A stretch of 64,000 bases of DNA from Dorea_A amylophila (GCF_025567265.1 NZ_JAOQJW010000006.1:106290-170289), one strand, 5' to 3'. Counted from the stretch's first letter, positions 17,805 through 28,316 are shown. Notes: a model not told the origin generated them from the sequence alone. Made by a program: numbers and translations.

Positions 17805-19043
17805 ATGAGTAGAAAGATGAAAGAGTCAGGTATTGATTGGATAGGAAGTATTCCTATGCCGTGGAATACTATTAAATTTAAGTATTTGCATGGTGGTATG
17901 AATACAGGAGAAGGAATTGATAAAAATTTTTGGTCTAATGAACCAACTGACAGATTATTCTATACCGCTGGAATAAATCCTATTAGGACAAACTATGAGG
18001 ATTTCCCAGAATGGAAATATACAAGTGAAAATGATTTATTATTAGCTAGAAATGGTACACCCTATATTTATATACCGTATCCAAATGCTTGCTATACAGA
18101 CCATATTATAAGGGTGACTATGAATGCAAGTGTAAATAAGCGATTTGTACAATACGGATTACAATGTAGTATAGCGTCAGTAGTAGTGGATTCAGTAAGT
18201 CTTGCAACATGGTCAGCGTCGTTGTGGAATAAACAGGTTATAGCATGGCCGTCTGCTGAAGAGCAGGAACGTATAGTTTCGTTTCTTGATGAAAAATGTG
18301 CTCATATTGATGCTGTCCTTGAAAAGACTCGCAATAGCATTGAAGAATATAAGAAGTTGAAGCAGGCAGTTATTACCCAAGCTGTTACAAAAGGTGTTCG
18401 CCAAGAGCGGCTCATGAAAGATAGTGGCATTAGTTGGCTCACACATATCCCGGATGACTGGCGTGTAGAGAGGGGAAAGAACATTTTTATAGAGACAAAG
18501 GAGATTTCAAATACCGGAGCAGAAGAACTGCTGACGGTTTCTCATATTACAGGCATTACACCGAGGAGTGAGAAAAACGTAAATATGTTCATGTCTGAAT
18601 CTTTAGTAGGTTACAAAATCTGTCACAAAGGGGATCTTGCAGCAAATACAATGTGGATGTGGCAAGGTGCAATTGGCGTTTCAAAGTATGAAGGAGTGAT
18701 AAGTCCTTCATACAATACTTATCGCCAACGGAATAATGAATATGTATCGGATTATTTAGAGTATCTTCTGAGAATTCCACCGTTGATTGCAACTTATGCG
18801 TCCTATTCAACAGGTATTACAGCATCTAGATTGAGACTATATCCTGAACAGTTTTTCTCTATATTATTCCCTATTCCGCCATGGGATGAACAGATAGAAA
18901 TTGCTTCTTATCTTAACAGGAAAATTTTTGAAATGGATAAGATTATCCAGAAAAAAGAACAGTTTTTAGTTGAACTTGAAAATTACAAAAAATCCTTGAT
19001 TTATGAGTATGTCACAGGAAAAAAGGAGGTGCCAGAGTTTTGA
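17805..19043 (+). CDS. hsdS: Type I restriction-modification specificity subunit
   Basis: 412 aa from ATG 17805 with GGGGAG seven bases upstream. Two target-recognition halves are seen, starting IDWIGSIPMPW (about residue 8) and ISWLTHIPDDW (about 210), each followed by a conserved helical spacer (SAEEQERIVSFLDEK and PPWDEQIEIASYLNRK). This is a full-length two-TRD HsdS, which selects the bipartite DNA target. The overlap with hsdR (TTGA) couples translation. Confidence 0.92.
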   Translation: MSRKMKESGIDWIGSIPMPWNTIKFKYLHGGMNTGEGIDKNFWSNEPTDRLFYTAGINPIRTNYEDFPEWKYTSENDLLLARNGTPYIYIPYPNACYTDHIIRVTMNASVNKRFVQYGLQCSIASVVVDSVSLATWSASLWNKQVIAWPSAEEQERIVSFLDEKCAHIDAVLEKTRNSIEEYKKLKQAVITQAVTKGVRQERLMKDSGISWLTHIPDDWRVERGKNIFIETKEISNTGAEELLTVSHITGITPRSEKNVNMFMSESLVGYKICHKGDLAANTMWMWQGAIGVSKYEGVISPSYNTYRQRNNEYVSDYLEYLLRIPPLIATYASYSTGITASRLRLYPEQFFSILFPIPPWDEQIEIASYLNRKIFEMDKIIQKKEQFLVELENYKKSLIYEYVTGKKEVPEF

Positions 19044-22000
19044 GTATAGATGTTACAACAGAGAAACGTTTCGAAGCAGATATTGAAGAATTTTTTCTAT
19101 CACCGGCAGGTGGATACACACATAATAACGATATGTATGATCCACAGCTTGGCGTTTATAAAGATACTCTATTGAGATTTGTACAAAGAACACAGCCGAA
19201 AGAGTGGAAACGCTTTTTATTGCAGAATAAAGTGGATCCAGAACGAAAATTCTGCCTTGCTTTCAACAATGCATGTGATATGGATGGGCTCATTTCTGTA
19301 CTGCGGCACGGATTTAAACATAGAGGTATTCCGTTCAAAGTATGTTATTTTAAACCAGAATCAGGCCTGAATCAAACAGCGGAGGCACTGTACGAAAAGA
19401 ATGAGATTACTTGCAACAGACAATGGTTTTATTCCAGTGATATACATAATTCTGTTGATATGGTTCTGTCGGTAAATGGGATTCCGGTATTTGCCCTTGA
19501 ATTAAAGAATCAGTATACAGGACAAAACGTTGATAATGCTAAGCGTCAGTGGATGTATGATCGTGACCCAAGAGAAATATGTTTTCAGTTCAATAAGAGA
19601 ATCTTAGGATATTTTTGTATTGATCAGTTGGAAGTTTGGATGACAACACGGTTGGAAGGAAAAAATACATATTTTCTTCCGTTCAATCAGGGATCGAACG
19701 GTGCAGGAAATGATGGCGGTAAGGGAAATCCTGCGAATCCAGACGGATATCCGACATCATATTTCTGGGAGTATGTATTCCAGAAAGATAGTATGATGGA
19801 TATTATCCAAAAGTTTATTCATCTGCAGGTAAAGGAAGAAAAGAAACAAATGCCTGACGGATCAGAGCAGGTCACGAAGAAGAAAAGATTGATTTTCCCA
19901 AGATATCATCAATTGGATGTTGTACGTAAATTAATTGCAGATGTGAAAAAAGAAGGTGCAGGTCGTAATTATCTGATTCAACATAGTGCAGGTTCTGGAA
20001 AATCCAATTCTATTGCCTGGACAGCGTATAGACTGGCTTCCTTACATGATTCGAATGATGAATCTGTTTTCAGCAGTGTGGTTGTAGTTACAGACCGAAC
20101 CGTGTTAGATGAACAGTTACAGGAAACCATTTCAGGGTTTGATCACACGATAGGGTCGGTAGAGACAATTGATGATAAAAAGAACTCAAAAGATTTAAGA
20201 GACGCCATCAATAACGGTGCAAGAATTATTGTAACAACATTACAGAAATTCCCGGTGATTTATCAGGAAGTAGATAAGGTTGCCGGAAGAAACTTTGCGA
20301 TTATTGTAGATGAAGCTCATTCTTCACAGACGGGAAGTTCTGCAATGAAACTGAAAGCGGCGTTGGCTGATACAGAAGCAGCATTGCGAGAATATGCAGA
20401 AATAGAAGGAAAAGCAGAAGATGAAATAGACAGAAATGATAAACTTGTGCAGGAGATGCTGACACATGGGAAACATCCAAATTTATCCTTTTTTGCATTT
20501 ACTGCAACTCCGAAACCAGCAACATTGGAGATGTTTGGAAGTCAATGGACAGATGGAAGTTTCCATCCATTTCATATTTATAGCATGAGACAGGCGATAG
20601 AAGAAGGGTTCATACTGGATGTTTTGCAGAATTATATGACTTACAGTACCTGTTTCAAAATTGCAAAAGACACGCCGGAAAATCCAGAGCTTCCAGAAAG
20701 CAGAGCAACAAAAATTATAAAGAAATATGAAAAATTACATCCATATAATATCAGCCAGAAATCACAGATTATCGTAGAAACATTCAGAGAGACTACGAAA
20801 CAAAAAATCGGTGGAAAAGGAAAAATGATGGTTGTCACAGATTCGAGATTGGCAGCAGTTCGATATTTCCATGAAATCAAAAGATATATAAGAGAACAAC
20901 ATTATGTAGATATGGATATTTTGGCTGCATTTTCCGGAACGGTGCAGGATGGAGATGAAGAGTATACAGAAGCCGGGCTGAACGTAAGGAAAGATGGAAG
21001 CCATATATCAGAAAGTCAGACAAAGGAAGAATTCCACGATAATTTTAATGTTCTGGTAGTAGCGGAAAAATATCAGACTGGTTTTGATGAACCATTGTTA
21101 CATACAATGATTGTTGACAAAAAATTGAAAAATGTGAAAGCAGTGCAGACATTATCGCGTTTGAATCGAACATGCCCTGGAAAGGTGGACACATTTGTGT
21201 TGGATTTTGCAAACAAAAAAGAGGATATTCTGGAAGCATTTCAGCCATTTTATCAGGAGACAAGCCTTGAGCAGGAAGTAAATGTAGATTTGATTTATCA
21301 GACAGAAAAAGAACTTTTGGATTATGCAATTTATAATGAGAATGATATCAAGGCATTTATTGATATATGGAATCATCCTGGTAAGCAGGATGCAACTGCA
21401 ATGGGAAAAATGACAAGTGTATTAAAACCGGTAGCGGACAGATATAATTTGAAAAACCCAGAAGAACGGTATCAATTCAGAAGACAGGTAAGAAAATTAT
21501 TACGATGGTATAGTTATATAACACAAGTAGTTCGTATGTTTGACGCTGATATGCATAAGGAATATCTCTTCCTTAGCTATTTAATTGGACTCTTGCCAGA
21601 AGAAAAGGAAGAACCGATTGATTTAGATGGAAAGCTGAAATTGGAATACTATAAATTGCAGAAGACTTTTGAGGGTGCAATAAAACTGGAAAAAGTTGAC
21701 GGGCAGTATGTTCCATCTAAAAAGCAGGGGGCACAGGGGATCCGACAGAAAAGCACATTGGATGAAATCTTGGATAAGATTAACGAGAAGTATAAAGGGC
21801 AGTTCACGGATGGAGATCGGGTGATGCTTGGTGCGTTACACGATAAGCTGATTGCTGATGATAGACTGGCAAGTTCTGCACGTACTTCAGATCCAAGAAT
21901 TTTTACGGAAAGCATTTTTCCTTCTGCTTTTGGAAATGCAGCAATGGAAAGTTATATGGAAGCGCAGGACAGCTATGGTTCTCTATTTGAGGACAAAAGT

Positions 22001-22141
22001 AAGTATGATGCTGTAATGAGTGCACTGGCGGGAGTGATTTACAGGGAAATGCGTTCTAAAAAGACTGTGGATTACCGGAAAATTGAGAGAGATGAGCAAG
22101 TGCAAATGGTAGCGGAAGAACCAGTTAAATATGGAAAATAG
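19040..22141 (+). CDS. hsdR: Type I restriction endonuclease subunit R
   Basis: 1033 aa, normal HsdR size. N-terminal nuclease motif with FALELKN (about residue 155, the ExK of PD-(D/E)xK), then SF2 helicase motifs: Walker A HSAGSGKS (about 320), DEAH box IIVDEAHSSQ (about 420), motif III FAFTATP. The TTG start at 19040 overlaps the hsdS stop and follows AAAGGAGGTG. It translocates and cuts unmodified DNA. All key motifs are intact, so the system appears functional. Confidence 0.93.
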   Translation: MSIDVTTEKRFEADIEEFFLSPAGGYTHNNDMYDPQLGVYKDTLLRFVQRTQPKEWKRFLLQNKVDPERKFCLAFNNACDMDGLISVLRHGFKHRGIPFKVCYFKPESGLNQTAEALYEKNEITCNRQWFYSSDIHNSVDMVLSVNGIPVFALELKNQYTGQNVDNAKRQWMYDRDPREICFQFNKRILGYFCIDQLEVWMTTRLEGKNTYFLPFNQGSNGAGNDGGKGNPANPDGYPTSYFWEYVFQKDSMMDIIQKFIHLQVKEEKKQMPDGSEQVTKKKRLIFPRYHQLDVVRKLIADVKKEGAGRNYLIQHSAGSGKSNSIAWTAYRLASLHDSNDESVFSSVVVVTDRTVLDEQLQETISGFDHTIGSVETIDDKKNSKDLRDAINNGARIIVTTLQKFPVIYQEVDKVAGRNFAIIVDEAHSSQTGSSAMKLKAALADTEAALREYAEIEGKAEDEIDRNDKLVQEMLTHGKHPNLSFFAFTATPKPATLEMFGSQWTDGSFHPFHIYSMRQAIEEGFILDVLQNYMTYSTCFKIAKDTPENPELPESRATKIIKKYEKLHPYNISQKSQIIVETFRETTKQKIGGKGKMMVVTDSRLAAVRYFHEIKRYIREQHYVDMDILAAFSGTVQDGDEEYTEAGLNVRKDGSHISESQTKEEFHDNFNVLVVAEKYQTGFDEPLLHTMIVDKKLKNVKAVQTLSRLNRTCPGKVDTFVLDFANKKEDILEAFQPFYQETSLEQEVNVDLIYQTEKELLDYAIYNENDIKAFIDIWNHPGKQDATAMGKMTSVLKPVADRYNLKNPEERYQFRRQVRKLLRWYSYITQVVRMFDADMHKEYLFLSYLIGLLPEEKEEPIDLDGKLKLEYYKLQKTFEGAIKLEKVDGQYVPSKKQGAQGIRQKSTLDEILDKINEKYKGQFTDGDRVMLGALHDKLIADDRLASSARTSDPRIFTESIFPSAFGNAAMESYMEAQDSYGSLFEDKSKYDAVMSALAGVIYREMRSKKTVDYRKIERDEQVQMVAEEPVKYGK

Positions 22142-22191
22142 TGAAGAAAATATGATGTTATAAAATTGTGTCAAAACAAGGGAGGGTTTTT

Positions 22192-24036
22192 ATGTGGCTA
22201 GATAATGCGTCAGATATTGATATTCTATTTTATGAACCATATGCAAGAATAATTGCAGATATTGCTAAAAATAAAGAATATAACCCATTGACAATTGGAG
22301 TGTTTGGACTATGGGGTGCTGGAAAATCCACTTTATTGAAGTTAATAGATAAAAAACTTGAAAATCAAGAAGGTATTATTTGTGTGACCATTAATGCATG
22401 GATGTTTGAATCATATGATGATGCGAAAACTGCAATTATGGAGGCCTTATTGCAGGAACTAAAAGAAGAAGTTCCTGCAGAGGTAAAAAAGAAATTTGGA
22501 AAATTAATTAAAAGAGTAAATTGGTTTAAATTAGGAACGAAAGCCGTATCTACACTTGCACCGGTAGTTGCAAGTGTAGCAACAGGAAATCCATTACCTA
22601 TGTTATTAAACGTAACTGGAAGTGCAGAAGAAATAGGGAATACTGTCAAAAATGCAGCAGATTCAATTCAATCGTTGAAAGATGAATATTGGAAAGATGA
22701 AGATGACTCGACCGATGAAAGTACAATAAATAATATAAGAAAATTTAGAGAAGAGTTTTCAGATGCGCTGAAAAATGACAATATCGAAAATATAGTTGTA
22801 ATGGTAGATGATTTGGACAGATGCCGCCCAGAACGAATAATTGAAATATTGGAAGTGATTAAGTTGTTTTTAGCTGTTGATAGGACAACATTTATTATTG
22901 CTGCGGATGAAAATGTTATAAAGTATTCCATTCGTGAAAAGTATCCACCGATGAATGGTTTTGATGTAGAACTAGACAAAGAATATATTGAAAAAATTAT
23001 TCAATTGCCGATATATATTCCAGAGTTATCTGCAAAGGACATACAAAATTATCTATTATTACTGGTTGCACAAAGTTATTTGGAACAGGAAAGTTTTAGT
23101 CGCCTAATAGCTAAAATATTTGAAGAAAAAATGATAGTTTCTGGTGATGTAATTACATTAGAAGAAATTAATAATTTGATTGATGAATTAAACCTGAGTT
23201 GGAGGGACGGGGATAAGTCAGCTTTTAATGAAACGGCAAAGATTATTGATGAAATAAGAGAAATTGTTGCTTCTACGCTGAAAGGGAATCCACGTCAGGC
23301 AAAACGCTTTCTGAATACATTTATTACTAAACGCCAGTTGGCAAAAATTTATTATGGTGATGAAATTGATATTTCTATTTTGGCGAAGTTGTTAGTGTTA
23401 CAAAAATTGGATAATGACTTGTTTATACAGCTAAATGAATGGAGTAAAGAATTTGATACTGAAAATAAAAAATTCAAGCAAATTCGTACAGAATTCCAGG
23501 AAGGAAATATGGATAGTCAAAATCCGTGGAATACGGCACAAATGAAAAAGTGGATAGAATGTAAACCTGTTGACTTGGAAAAATATCGTTTAGAAAAATA
23601 TTTTTATTTAACAAGAGAAAATCTGAAAAGTTCTAGCATTGATGAATCTGGATTCAGTAAAAATACGAAAGAAATTTTGGAAAGAATTGGACGATCTAAA
23701 GCTGGCCAAATGGCGGCTATTATAAAAGATATGAAAGAATTAAATGCAGAAGAAGTTGCAGATACATTTAAGATTATTATACCTAAGATCGAAAAAGGCG
23801 AAATGAAATTTTTTATTATAAGAGATTTATTTTTGAATTTTGATACGTATAAAGGAAAAATAGTGGAGGCAATTGGAAAATCAACAGTCACAATAAAAGC
23901 GGGTGATATGGCTGCATTAAGAACAATGTATAATAGTGATACAGGAAGTATGAATACTGTATTAGAAATAATGGTAAAAAAAGGAACGTTAACAGATGAG
24001 CAGATTACAGAAATAAAAGAACAGAGGAAAAGCTAA
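22192..24036 (+). CDS. qatA: QatA, KAP-family P-loop ATPase
   Basis: 614 aa from ATG 22192 with GGGAGG at ideal distance; the GTG at 22168 lies upstream of that site. Walker A GLWGAGKS (about residue 45), Walker B VMVDDLDRCRPE (about 205) and a small-residue-rich hydrophobic insert (STLAPVVASVATG) define the KAP NTPase family. Order KAP ATPase - small protein - QueC-like - TatD is that of the Qat anti-phage system. It is AT-rich like its neighbours. Confidence 0.9.
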   Translation: MWLDNASDIDILFYEPYARIIADIAKNKEYNPLTIGVFGLWGAGKSTLLKLIDKKLENQEGIICVTINAWMFESYDDAKTAIMEALLQELKEEVPAEVKKKFGKLIKRVNWFKLGTKAVSTLAPVVASVATGNPLPMLLNVTGSAEEIGNTVKNAADSIQSLKDEYWKDEDDSTDESTINNIRKFREEFSDALKNDNIENIVVMVDDLDRCRPERIIEILEVIKLFLAVDRTTFIIAADENVIKYSIREKYPPMNGFDVELDKEYIEKIIQLPIYIPELSAKDIQNYLLLLVAQSYLEQESFSRLIAKIFEEKMIVSGDVITLEEINNLIDELNLSWRDGDKSAFNETAKIIDEIREIVASTLKGNPRQAKRFLNTFITKRQLAKIYYGDEIDISILAKLLVLQKLDNDLFIQLNEWSKEFDTENKKFKQIRTEFQEGNMDSQNPWNTAQMKKWIECKPVDLEKYRLEKYFYLTRENLKSSSIDESGFSKNTKEILERIGRSKAGQMAAIIKDMKELNAEEVADTFKIIIPKIEKGEMKFFIIRDLFLNFDTYKGKIVEAIGKSTVTIKAGDMAALRTMYNSDTGSMNTVLEIMVKKGTLTDEQITEIKEQRKS

Positions 24037-24037
24037 T

Positions 24038-24721
24038 ATGGGTACATCGAAAGGATATATAGCACCAACAACACTGCATTGGTCAAAAGCGAAAAGAGCA
24101 GTGACGTCATTTATAAATAATAGAGATTATGATTCGAAAGCAAAAGCTGCTAGTAAATATGCTACAGCAATGAAAACAGACATGTCGACAGGTGGTAGTT
24201 TCCAATCAGCAGCTGCAAGAACTTTAGGTTTTGCACAAAAAGTTGCATCGGGTGGACTGGACAATGCATTGCGTGAATATAATAGGGAAGACCTTGTAGG
24301 AAAGCCGTCAGAAGTTGTTTGGACAGAATTACTGCATGAATTTACAAATTCTGGAGCATCGGTAGAAGATAATATGGCAGCAGATGCATTGTCACAGGCT
24401 ATGGATAATTTGGAAATTGAAGATATTGCAGATATAGGGAATGTTTCAGTTGATGTACTGTTAAAAGAAATGTTGAAGGAATACATAAAAGAAAATTTTG
24501 ACTTTCGATATGAAGAAAAAATATCAAAAGGAAAAACACCGGCACAAACATCCGAAATTTTAAATGACATGCATGAATATATAGAAAATAGCATTGATGG
24601 TGATTTAAACTTGGATAATTTGAGAACAGTTGATTTTTCTAATATGGGAACAGCACAAGTAGTAGAAGATGCATTGAGAGATGCGTTATCTGTGTTTGAA
24701 AAGTATTATGGGGAGGATTAG
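24038..24721 (+). CDS. qatB: QatB
   Basis: 227 aa, one base after qatA. It begins MGTSKGYIAPTTLHW, a start typical of QatB proteins, and is otherwise helical, acidic towards the C-terminus and without transmembrane segments. No enzymatic motif is visible. QatB is needed for Qat defence, probably as a partner of QatC; the name rests on its fixed place between QatA and QatC plus the N-terminus. Confidence 0.82.
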   Translation: MGTSKGYIAPTTLHWSKAKRAVTSFINNRDYDSKAKAASKYATAMKTDMSTGGSFQSAAARTLGFAQKVASGGLDNALREYNREDLVGKPSEVVWTELLHEFTNSGASVEDNMAADALSQAMDNLEIEDIADIGNVSVDVLLKEMLKEYIKENFDFRYEEKISKGKTPAQTSEILNDMHEYIENSIDGDLNLDNLRTVDFSNMGTAQVVEDALRDALSVFEKYYGED

Positions 24722-24723
24722 GA

Positions 24724-26094
24724 ATGCGGTTTTGGGTTGATAAGGAACAAGAGAAAAAGCCAGATGACGAATGGAAAGACGCATATGTTTTTTCGATTAA
24801 TCGAAAAAAATATAGTACGATATTTACAAATATAACAGACAGCTGGTACCGGATGGATCAAATGCAGATTCCTGCAATATATGAGGATTTATTTATAATA
24901 GGTTTGAGTATTTTTGCTTTAGACAAAAGAGTATCCAGAAGAAGGTTTAAAGATTGTTGGACTAGAGATATAAATGTATCTATTCCGGTATTGGAATATG
25001 ATAAATGGAAGGATACGAGCTTACAATGGGAAAAAATACTTGGATTTTTAACGGGAGATCATTGGCATATTATATTTAGGAAAAGTGAAGTAATATATAG
25101 CTATAGAGAGCATGCAAATAGGATTCATTTGAATGTTCAGGATTGTGATTGTGTATGTTTGTTTTCGGGAGGTTTGGATTCTTTTTGTGGTGCAATTAGA
25201 CTATTAGAAGAAGGGGGCTCTCCTTGCCTGGTTGGACATAATGAATATCCTAAACTTGCCAAAAGACAGAGGTTATTTACAAGTACTTTTCAGAACTTTT
25301 ATCCAGAACAATCTGTTAAATTTATTAGTTTTACGGCGAATTCCAGGGCTCCTATTAGCGAAAAAGAAGGCGGTTTAAAGGGAAACGAAAATACCTCTCG
25401 AGGAAGATCACTATTATTTTTATGTGCAGCACTTAGTATAGCTGGTATTTTAGGAAGAAATGTTCCGGTATATATTCCTGAAAATGGATTTATAGGACTT
25501 AATATTCCGTTGACGGGAGGAAGAAAAGGAACATGTAGTACACGTACCACTCATCCGTACTTTTTGCGACAATTTAACGACGTTTTAAAGCAAGTAGGAA
25601 TACAAAATACTATTATAAATTTTTTTGCTTATAATACTAAAAGAGAGATTGTACAGCAGGTTAAAGATACCAATGCATTTAAAAGTTGTTATGCAGATAC
25701 GATTTCATGTTCACATCCTTGTTTAGCACGGTACAATAAAAATGGTTCAAAAGAATATCCTATAAATTGTGGATATTGTTATCCTTGTTTGATTCGTAAG
25801 AGTTCACTTTTGGATATAGACGAGATAAAAAAATATTCCTATAAGGGAGAAGCTTATGAGTTCCTTATGGCATATGAAGAAAGTGAAAAAAGTGCTGATT
25901 TAAGAGCAGTACTTGGAAGTATTTATCGTTGCAAACATTCTTCAGATAAAGAATTAAAAAGAGATATTAGGTGTGTCGGAGAATTAACAGAAGAGGAAGT
26001 TGGAAAATTTTTAGTTTTATATAAGAAAAGTATAGATGATTTGGTACAATTATTTTCTGGAGATCAGAGGATGAAGGAGTATCTTGGGTTATGA
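24724..26094 (+). CDS. qatC: QatC, QueC-like PP-loop protein
   Basis: 456 aa. PP-loop motif FSGGLDSF (near residue 145) as in QueC 7-cyano-7-deazaguanine synthases. The C-terminal Cys cluster, CSHPC then CGYCYPC (about residues 325-355), is the QueC zinc site. About 130 extra N-terminal residues precede the PP-loop, as in Qat proteins and unlike housekeeping QueC (about 220 aa). Known Qat work links it to modification of the QatB terminus by deazapurine chemistry; that is family knowledge. GGGGAGG precedes the ATG. Confidence 0.88.
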   Translation: MRFWVDKEQEKKPDDEWKDAYVFSINRKKYSTIFTNITDSWYRMDQMQIPAIYEDLFIIGLSIFALDKRVSRRRFKDCWTRDINVSIPVLEYDKWKDTSLQWEKILGFLTGDHWHIIFRKSEVIYSYREHANRIHLNVQDCDCVCLFSGGLDSFCGAIRLLEEGGSPCLVGHNEYPKLAKRQRLFTSTFQNFYPEQSVKFISFTANSRAPISEKEGGLKGNENTSRGRSLLFLCAALSIAGILGRNVPVYIPENGFIGLNIPLTGGRKGTCSTRTTHPYFLRQFNDVLKQVGIQNTIINFFAYNTKREIVQQVKDTNAFKSCYADTISCSHPCLARYNKNGSKEYPINCGYCYPCLIRKSSLLDIDEIKKYSYKGEAYEFLMAYEESEKSADLRAVLGSIYRCKHSSDKELKRDIRCVGELTEEEVGKFLVLYKKSIDDLVQLFSGDQRMKEYLGL

Positions 26095-26819
26095 TTCAAC
26101 ATCTTATTGATACACACTTCCATTTGGATCATTACAAGGATCATCAGAAAATATATGCTGGAATTAATGAAAAAAAACAATATACATTGTGTATGACGAA
26201 CTCACCTGGGGTCTATATGTCTTGCAAACGCATGTATCCAGAAACAAAATACTTGAAATTTGCACTTGGTTTCCATCCACAGGAGACATCATTAAATGAT
26301 ACAGATTTTTATAGTTTTATACAATTAATCAATGAAACCAATTATGTAGGAGAAGTTGGACTTGATTTCTCAAAAAAAAGTTATATTTCGTGTAATAAAC
26401 AATGTATATATTTTGAGAAAATTGCAAAAGTGTGTGCAGAAAAGAATAAATTGATGTCAGTGCATCTTAGAAGAGCGGAAAAAGAAGCAATATCTATTTT
26501 AAAAGAATATCGTCCTCGTAGGTGTATTATTCATTGGTTTAATGGGAGCAGAGAGCAATTGCAACAATTACTGGATATAGGCTGCTATTTTTCGCTCAAT
26601 TCCAATATGGTAACAAATGAAAAAAGCAAAGAAAAATTGTATTTGATACCAAAAACAAGAGTACTGATTGAAAGTGATGGGCCGTTCACGAAGATTGATG
26701 GGAAAAAGTACACATTTAATAATTTGATAAAAATATATGAGTTAGTTGCACGGTATTATAATGAACCAGACATTATTAAGATTGTTCATGATAATTTTCG
26801 AGATGTTCTTTCAAAATGA
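26091..26819 (+). CDS. qatD: QatD, TatD-family metal-dependent hydrolase
   Basis: 242 aa, overlapping qatC by four bases. TatD motifs in order: DTHFHLDH (metal site, residue 6 on), GFHPQE, GEVGLDF, SVHLRRA, IIHWFNG and ESDGPF near the C-terminus. All metal ligands seem present. TatD enzymes are nucleases or phosphoesterases; here it completes the Qat operon. Confidence 0.9.
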   Translation: MIQHLIDTHFHLDHYKDHQKIYAGINEKKQYTLCMTNSPGVYMSCKRMYPETKYLKFALGFHPQETSLNDTDFYSFIQLINETNYVGEVGLDFSKKSYISCNKQCIYFEKIAKVCAEKNKLMSVHLRRAEKEAISILKEYRPRRCIIHWFNGSREQLQQLLDIGCYFSLNSNMVTNEKSKEKLYLIPKTRVLIESDGPFTKIDGKKYTFNNLIKIYELVARYYNEPDIIKIVHDNFRDVLSK

Positions 26820-26849
26820 TGTTTAATTGCAAAGTTAGAGGGTGATTTT

Positions 26850-28316
26850 ATGGCAATACGATCAGTAGAATATCTGCAAAGTCTTGTCCGAGAGCTTGCA
26901 AAGCTTCCAGATGAGACTGAATGGGTAGAATTTAAATGTAATAACAAGCAGCCACAGATGATTGGCGAATATATTTCTGCTCTCAGTAATTCAGCTGCGT
27001 TGTGCGAACGACCAAAAGCATATTTGGTTTGGGGGGTAGATGATGCAACGCATAAAATTGTAGGAACTGAATTTCAGTATCGTAAAATGAAAAAAGGGAA
27101 TGAGGAATTGGAAGCATGGCTTTCCAGAATGCTTTCACCAAGAATTAATTTCCGATTTTTTGAGGTTCCGATGGATGAAGGAATGGTTGTGCTGATGGAG
27201 ATTCCTTGTGCGGAAAAACAGCCGGTACAGTTCGCCGGTGGGGAATTTATAAGAATTGGAACGAACAAAAAGAATTTAAAAGAGTATCCTGACAAAGAAA
27301 GAGAATTATGGAGAACATTCGATTCTACACCATATGAACTCCGAATTGCGATGGGAAATTTAGATGAAGATGAAATGGTGTTATTATTGGATTACTCAAA
27401 GTATTATGATAAACTGGAAATGCCAATTCCGAGAAATAGGGATAAAGTATTGGAAGATTTACAGCATGAAAAGTTCATAAAGAGAAATGATGCCGGTACA
27501 TGGGATATCACGAATATGGGAGCATTGATGATCGCAAAGGATTTGAAGAAATTTGAATCTTTGCATAGAAGAACTGTGAGGGTGATATGGTATAAGGAGA
27601 ATTCCAGACTGGATGCTATCAGAGAAAAAGAGTTCTGTGCGGGCTATGCATTTTCGCATGAAGAAATCGTGCAGTATATTATGACAATTATTCCGCAGGA
27701 AGAGGTTATTGTAGAGGCAACAAGGAAATCTGTTGTCAGTTTTCCGGAAATTGCTATCCGTGAGTTGTTGGCAAATGCTATGATACATCAGGATCTGCAG
27801 CAAAGAGGTACAAATCCGATGGTAGAAGTATTTAAAAATCGAATTGAATTTTCAAATGCTGGCGCACCACTGGTAGCAATTGAAAGAATTGTAGATTCGG
27901 TGCCGGTGTCCAGAAATGAAAATATTGCCGGATTTATGCATAAATGTGGTATTTGTGAGGAACGTGGCAGTGGATATGATAAGATTGTTGAAGCAACCGG
28001 TAAAAATGAATTACTTGCACCGAGGATTGAAAATCAAAACAATCAATTTACAAAAGCAATATTGTTTGCGAAAGTACCGTTTGAATTAACCACGAAAGAA
28101 GATCGGATGCGTACTTGTTATATGCAGGCATGTCTGGCATATGTCAATTTTGAGGGGATTTCTAACTCAGATATTCGAAAAATATTTGGATTGGGAGAAA
28201 AAGAGAAAGCGAAAGCATCTCGACTTCTTACCAGTGCTGTTGACGGAGGCTATATTAAAGTAATGGATCCGGATACTGCACCAAGATATAAAAAGTATAT
28301 TCCATATTGGGCATAA
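26850..28316 (+). CDS. AlbA_2/Schlafen-type protein with ATPase domain
   Basis: 488 aa. N-terminal AlbA_2 domain (EWVEFKCNN near residue 22, YISALSNSAAL, GGEFIRIGTNKK), then a GHKL-like ATP-binding region (IAIRELLANAMIHQD and CEERGSGYDKI) and a C-terminal winged helix. Such proteins are annotated as transcriptional regulators or DNA-binding ATPases and are common beside type I RM and other defence genes. It is 30 bp after qatD with its own ribosome site (GAGGGTG), so it could be a fifth gene of the operon or a separate system. Confidence 0.75.
   Translation: MAIRSVEYLQSLVRELAKLPDETEWVEFKCNNKQPQMIGEYISALSNSAALCERPKAYLVWGVDDATHKIVGTEFQYRKMKKGNEELEAWLSRMLSPRINFRFFEVPMDEGMVVLMEIPCAEKQPVQFAGGEFIRIGTNKKNLKEYPDKERELWRTFDSTPYELRIAMGNLDEDEMVLLLDYSKYYDKLEMPIPRNRDKVLEDLQHEKFIKRNDAGTWDITNMGALMIAKDLKKFESLHRRTVRVIWYKENSRLDAIREKEFCAGYAFSHEEIVQYIMTIIPQEEVIVEATRKSVVSFPEIAIRELLANAMIHQDLQQRGTNPMVEVFKNRIEFSNAGAPLVAIERIVDSVPVSRNENIAGFMHKCGICEERGSGYDKIVEATGKNELLAPRIENQNNQFTKAILFAKVPFELTTKEDRMRTCYMQACLAYVNFEGISNSDIRKIFGLGEKEKAKASRLLTSAVDGGYIKVMDPDTAPRYKKYIPYWA

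Noticed and set aside
24724..26094. QatC gene as a housekeeping queC for queuosine biosynthesis
   Set aside because: It is about twice the QueC length with an extra N-terminal domain, lacks queD/queE neighbours and stands in the Qat order.
14309..28316. Idea that the methyltransferase, KAP ATPase and AlbA genes form a BREX or DISARM system
   Set aside because: No BrxC, PglZ, BrxA/B, DrmA or PLD genes; hsdM-hsdS-hsdR and qatA-D explain the cluster fully.
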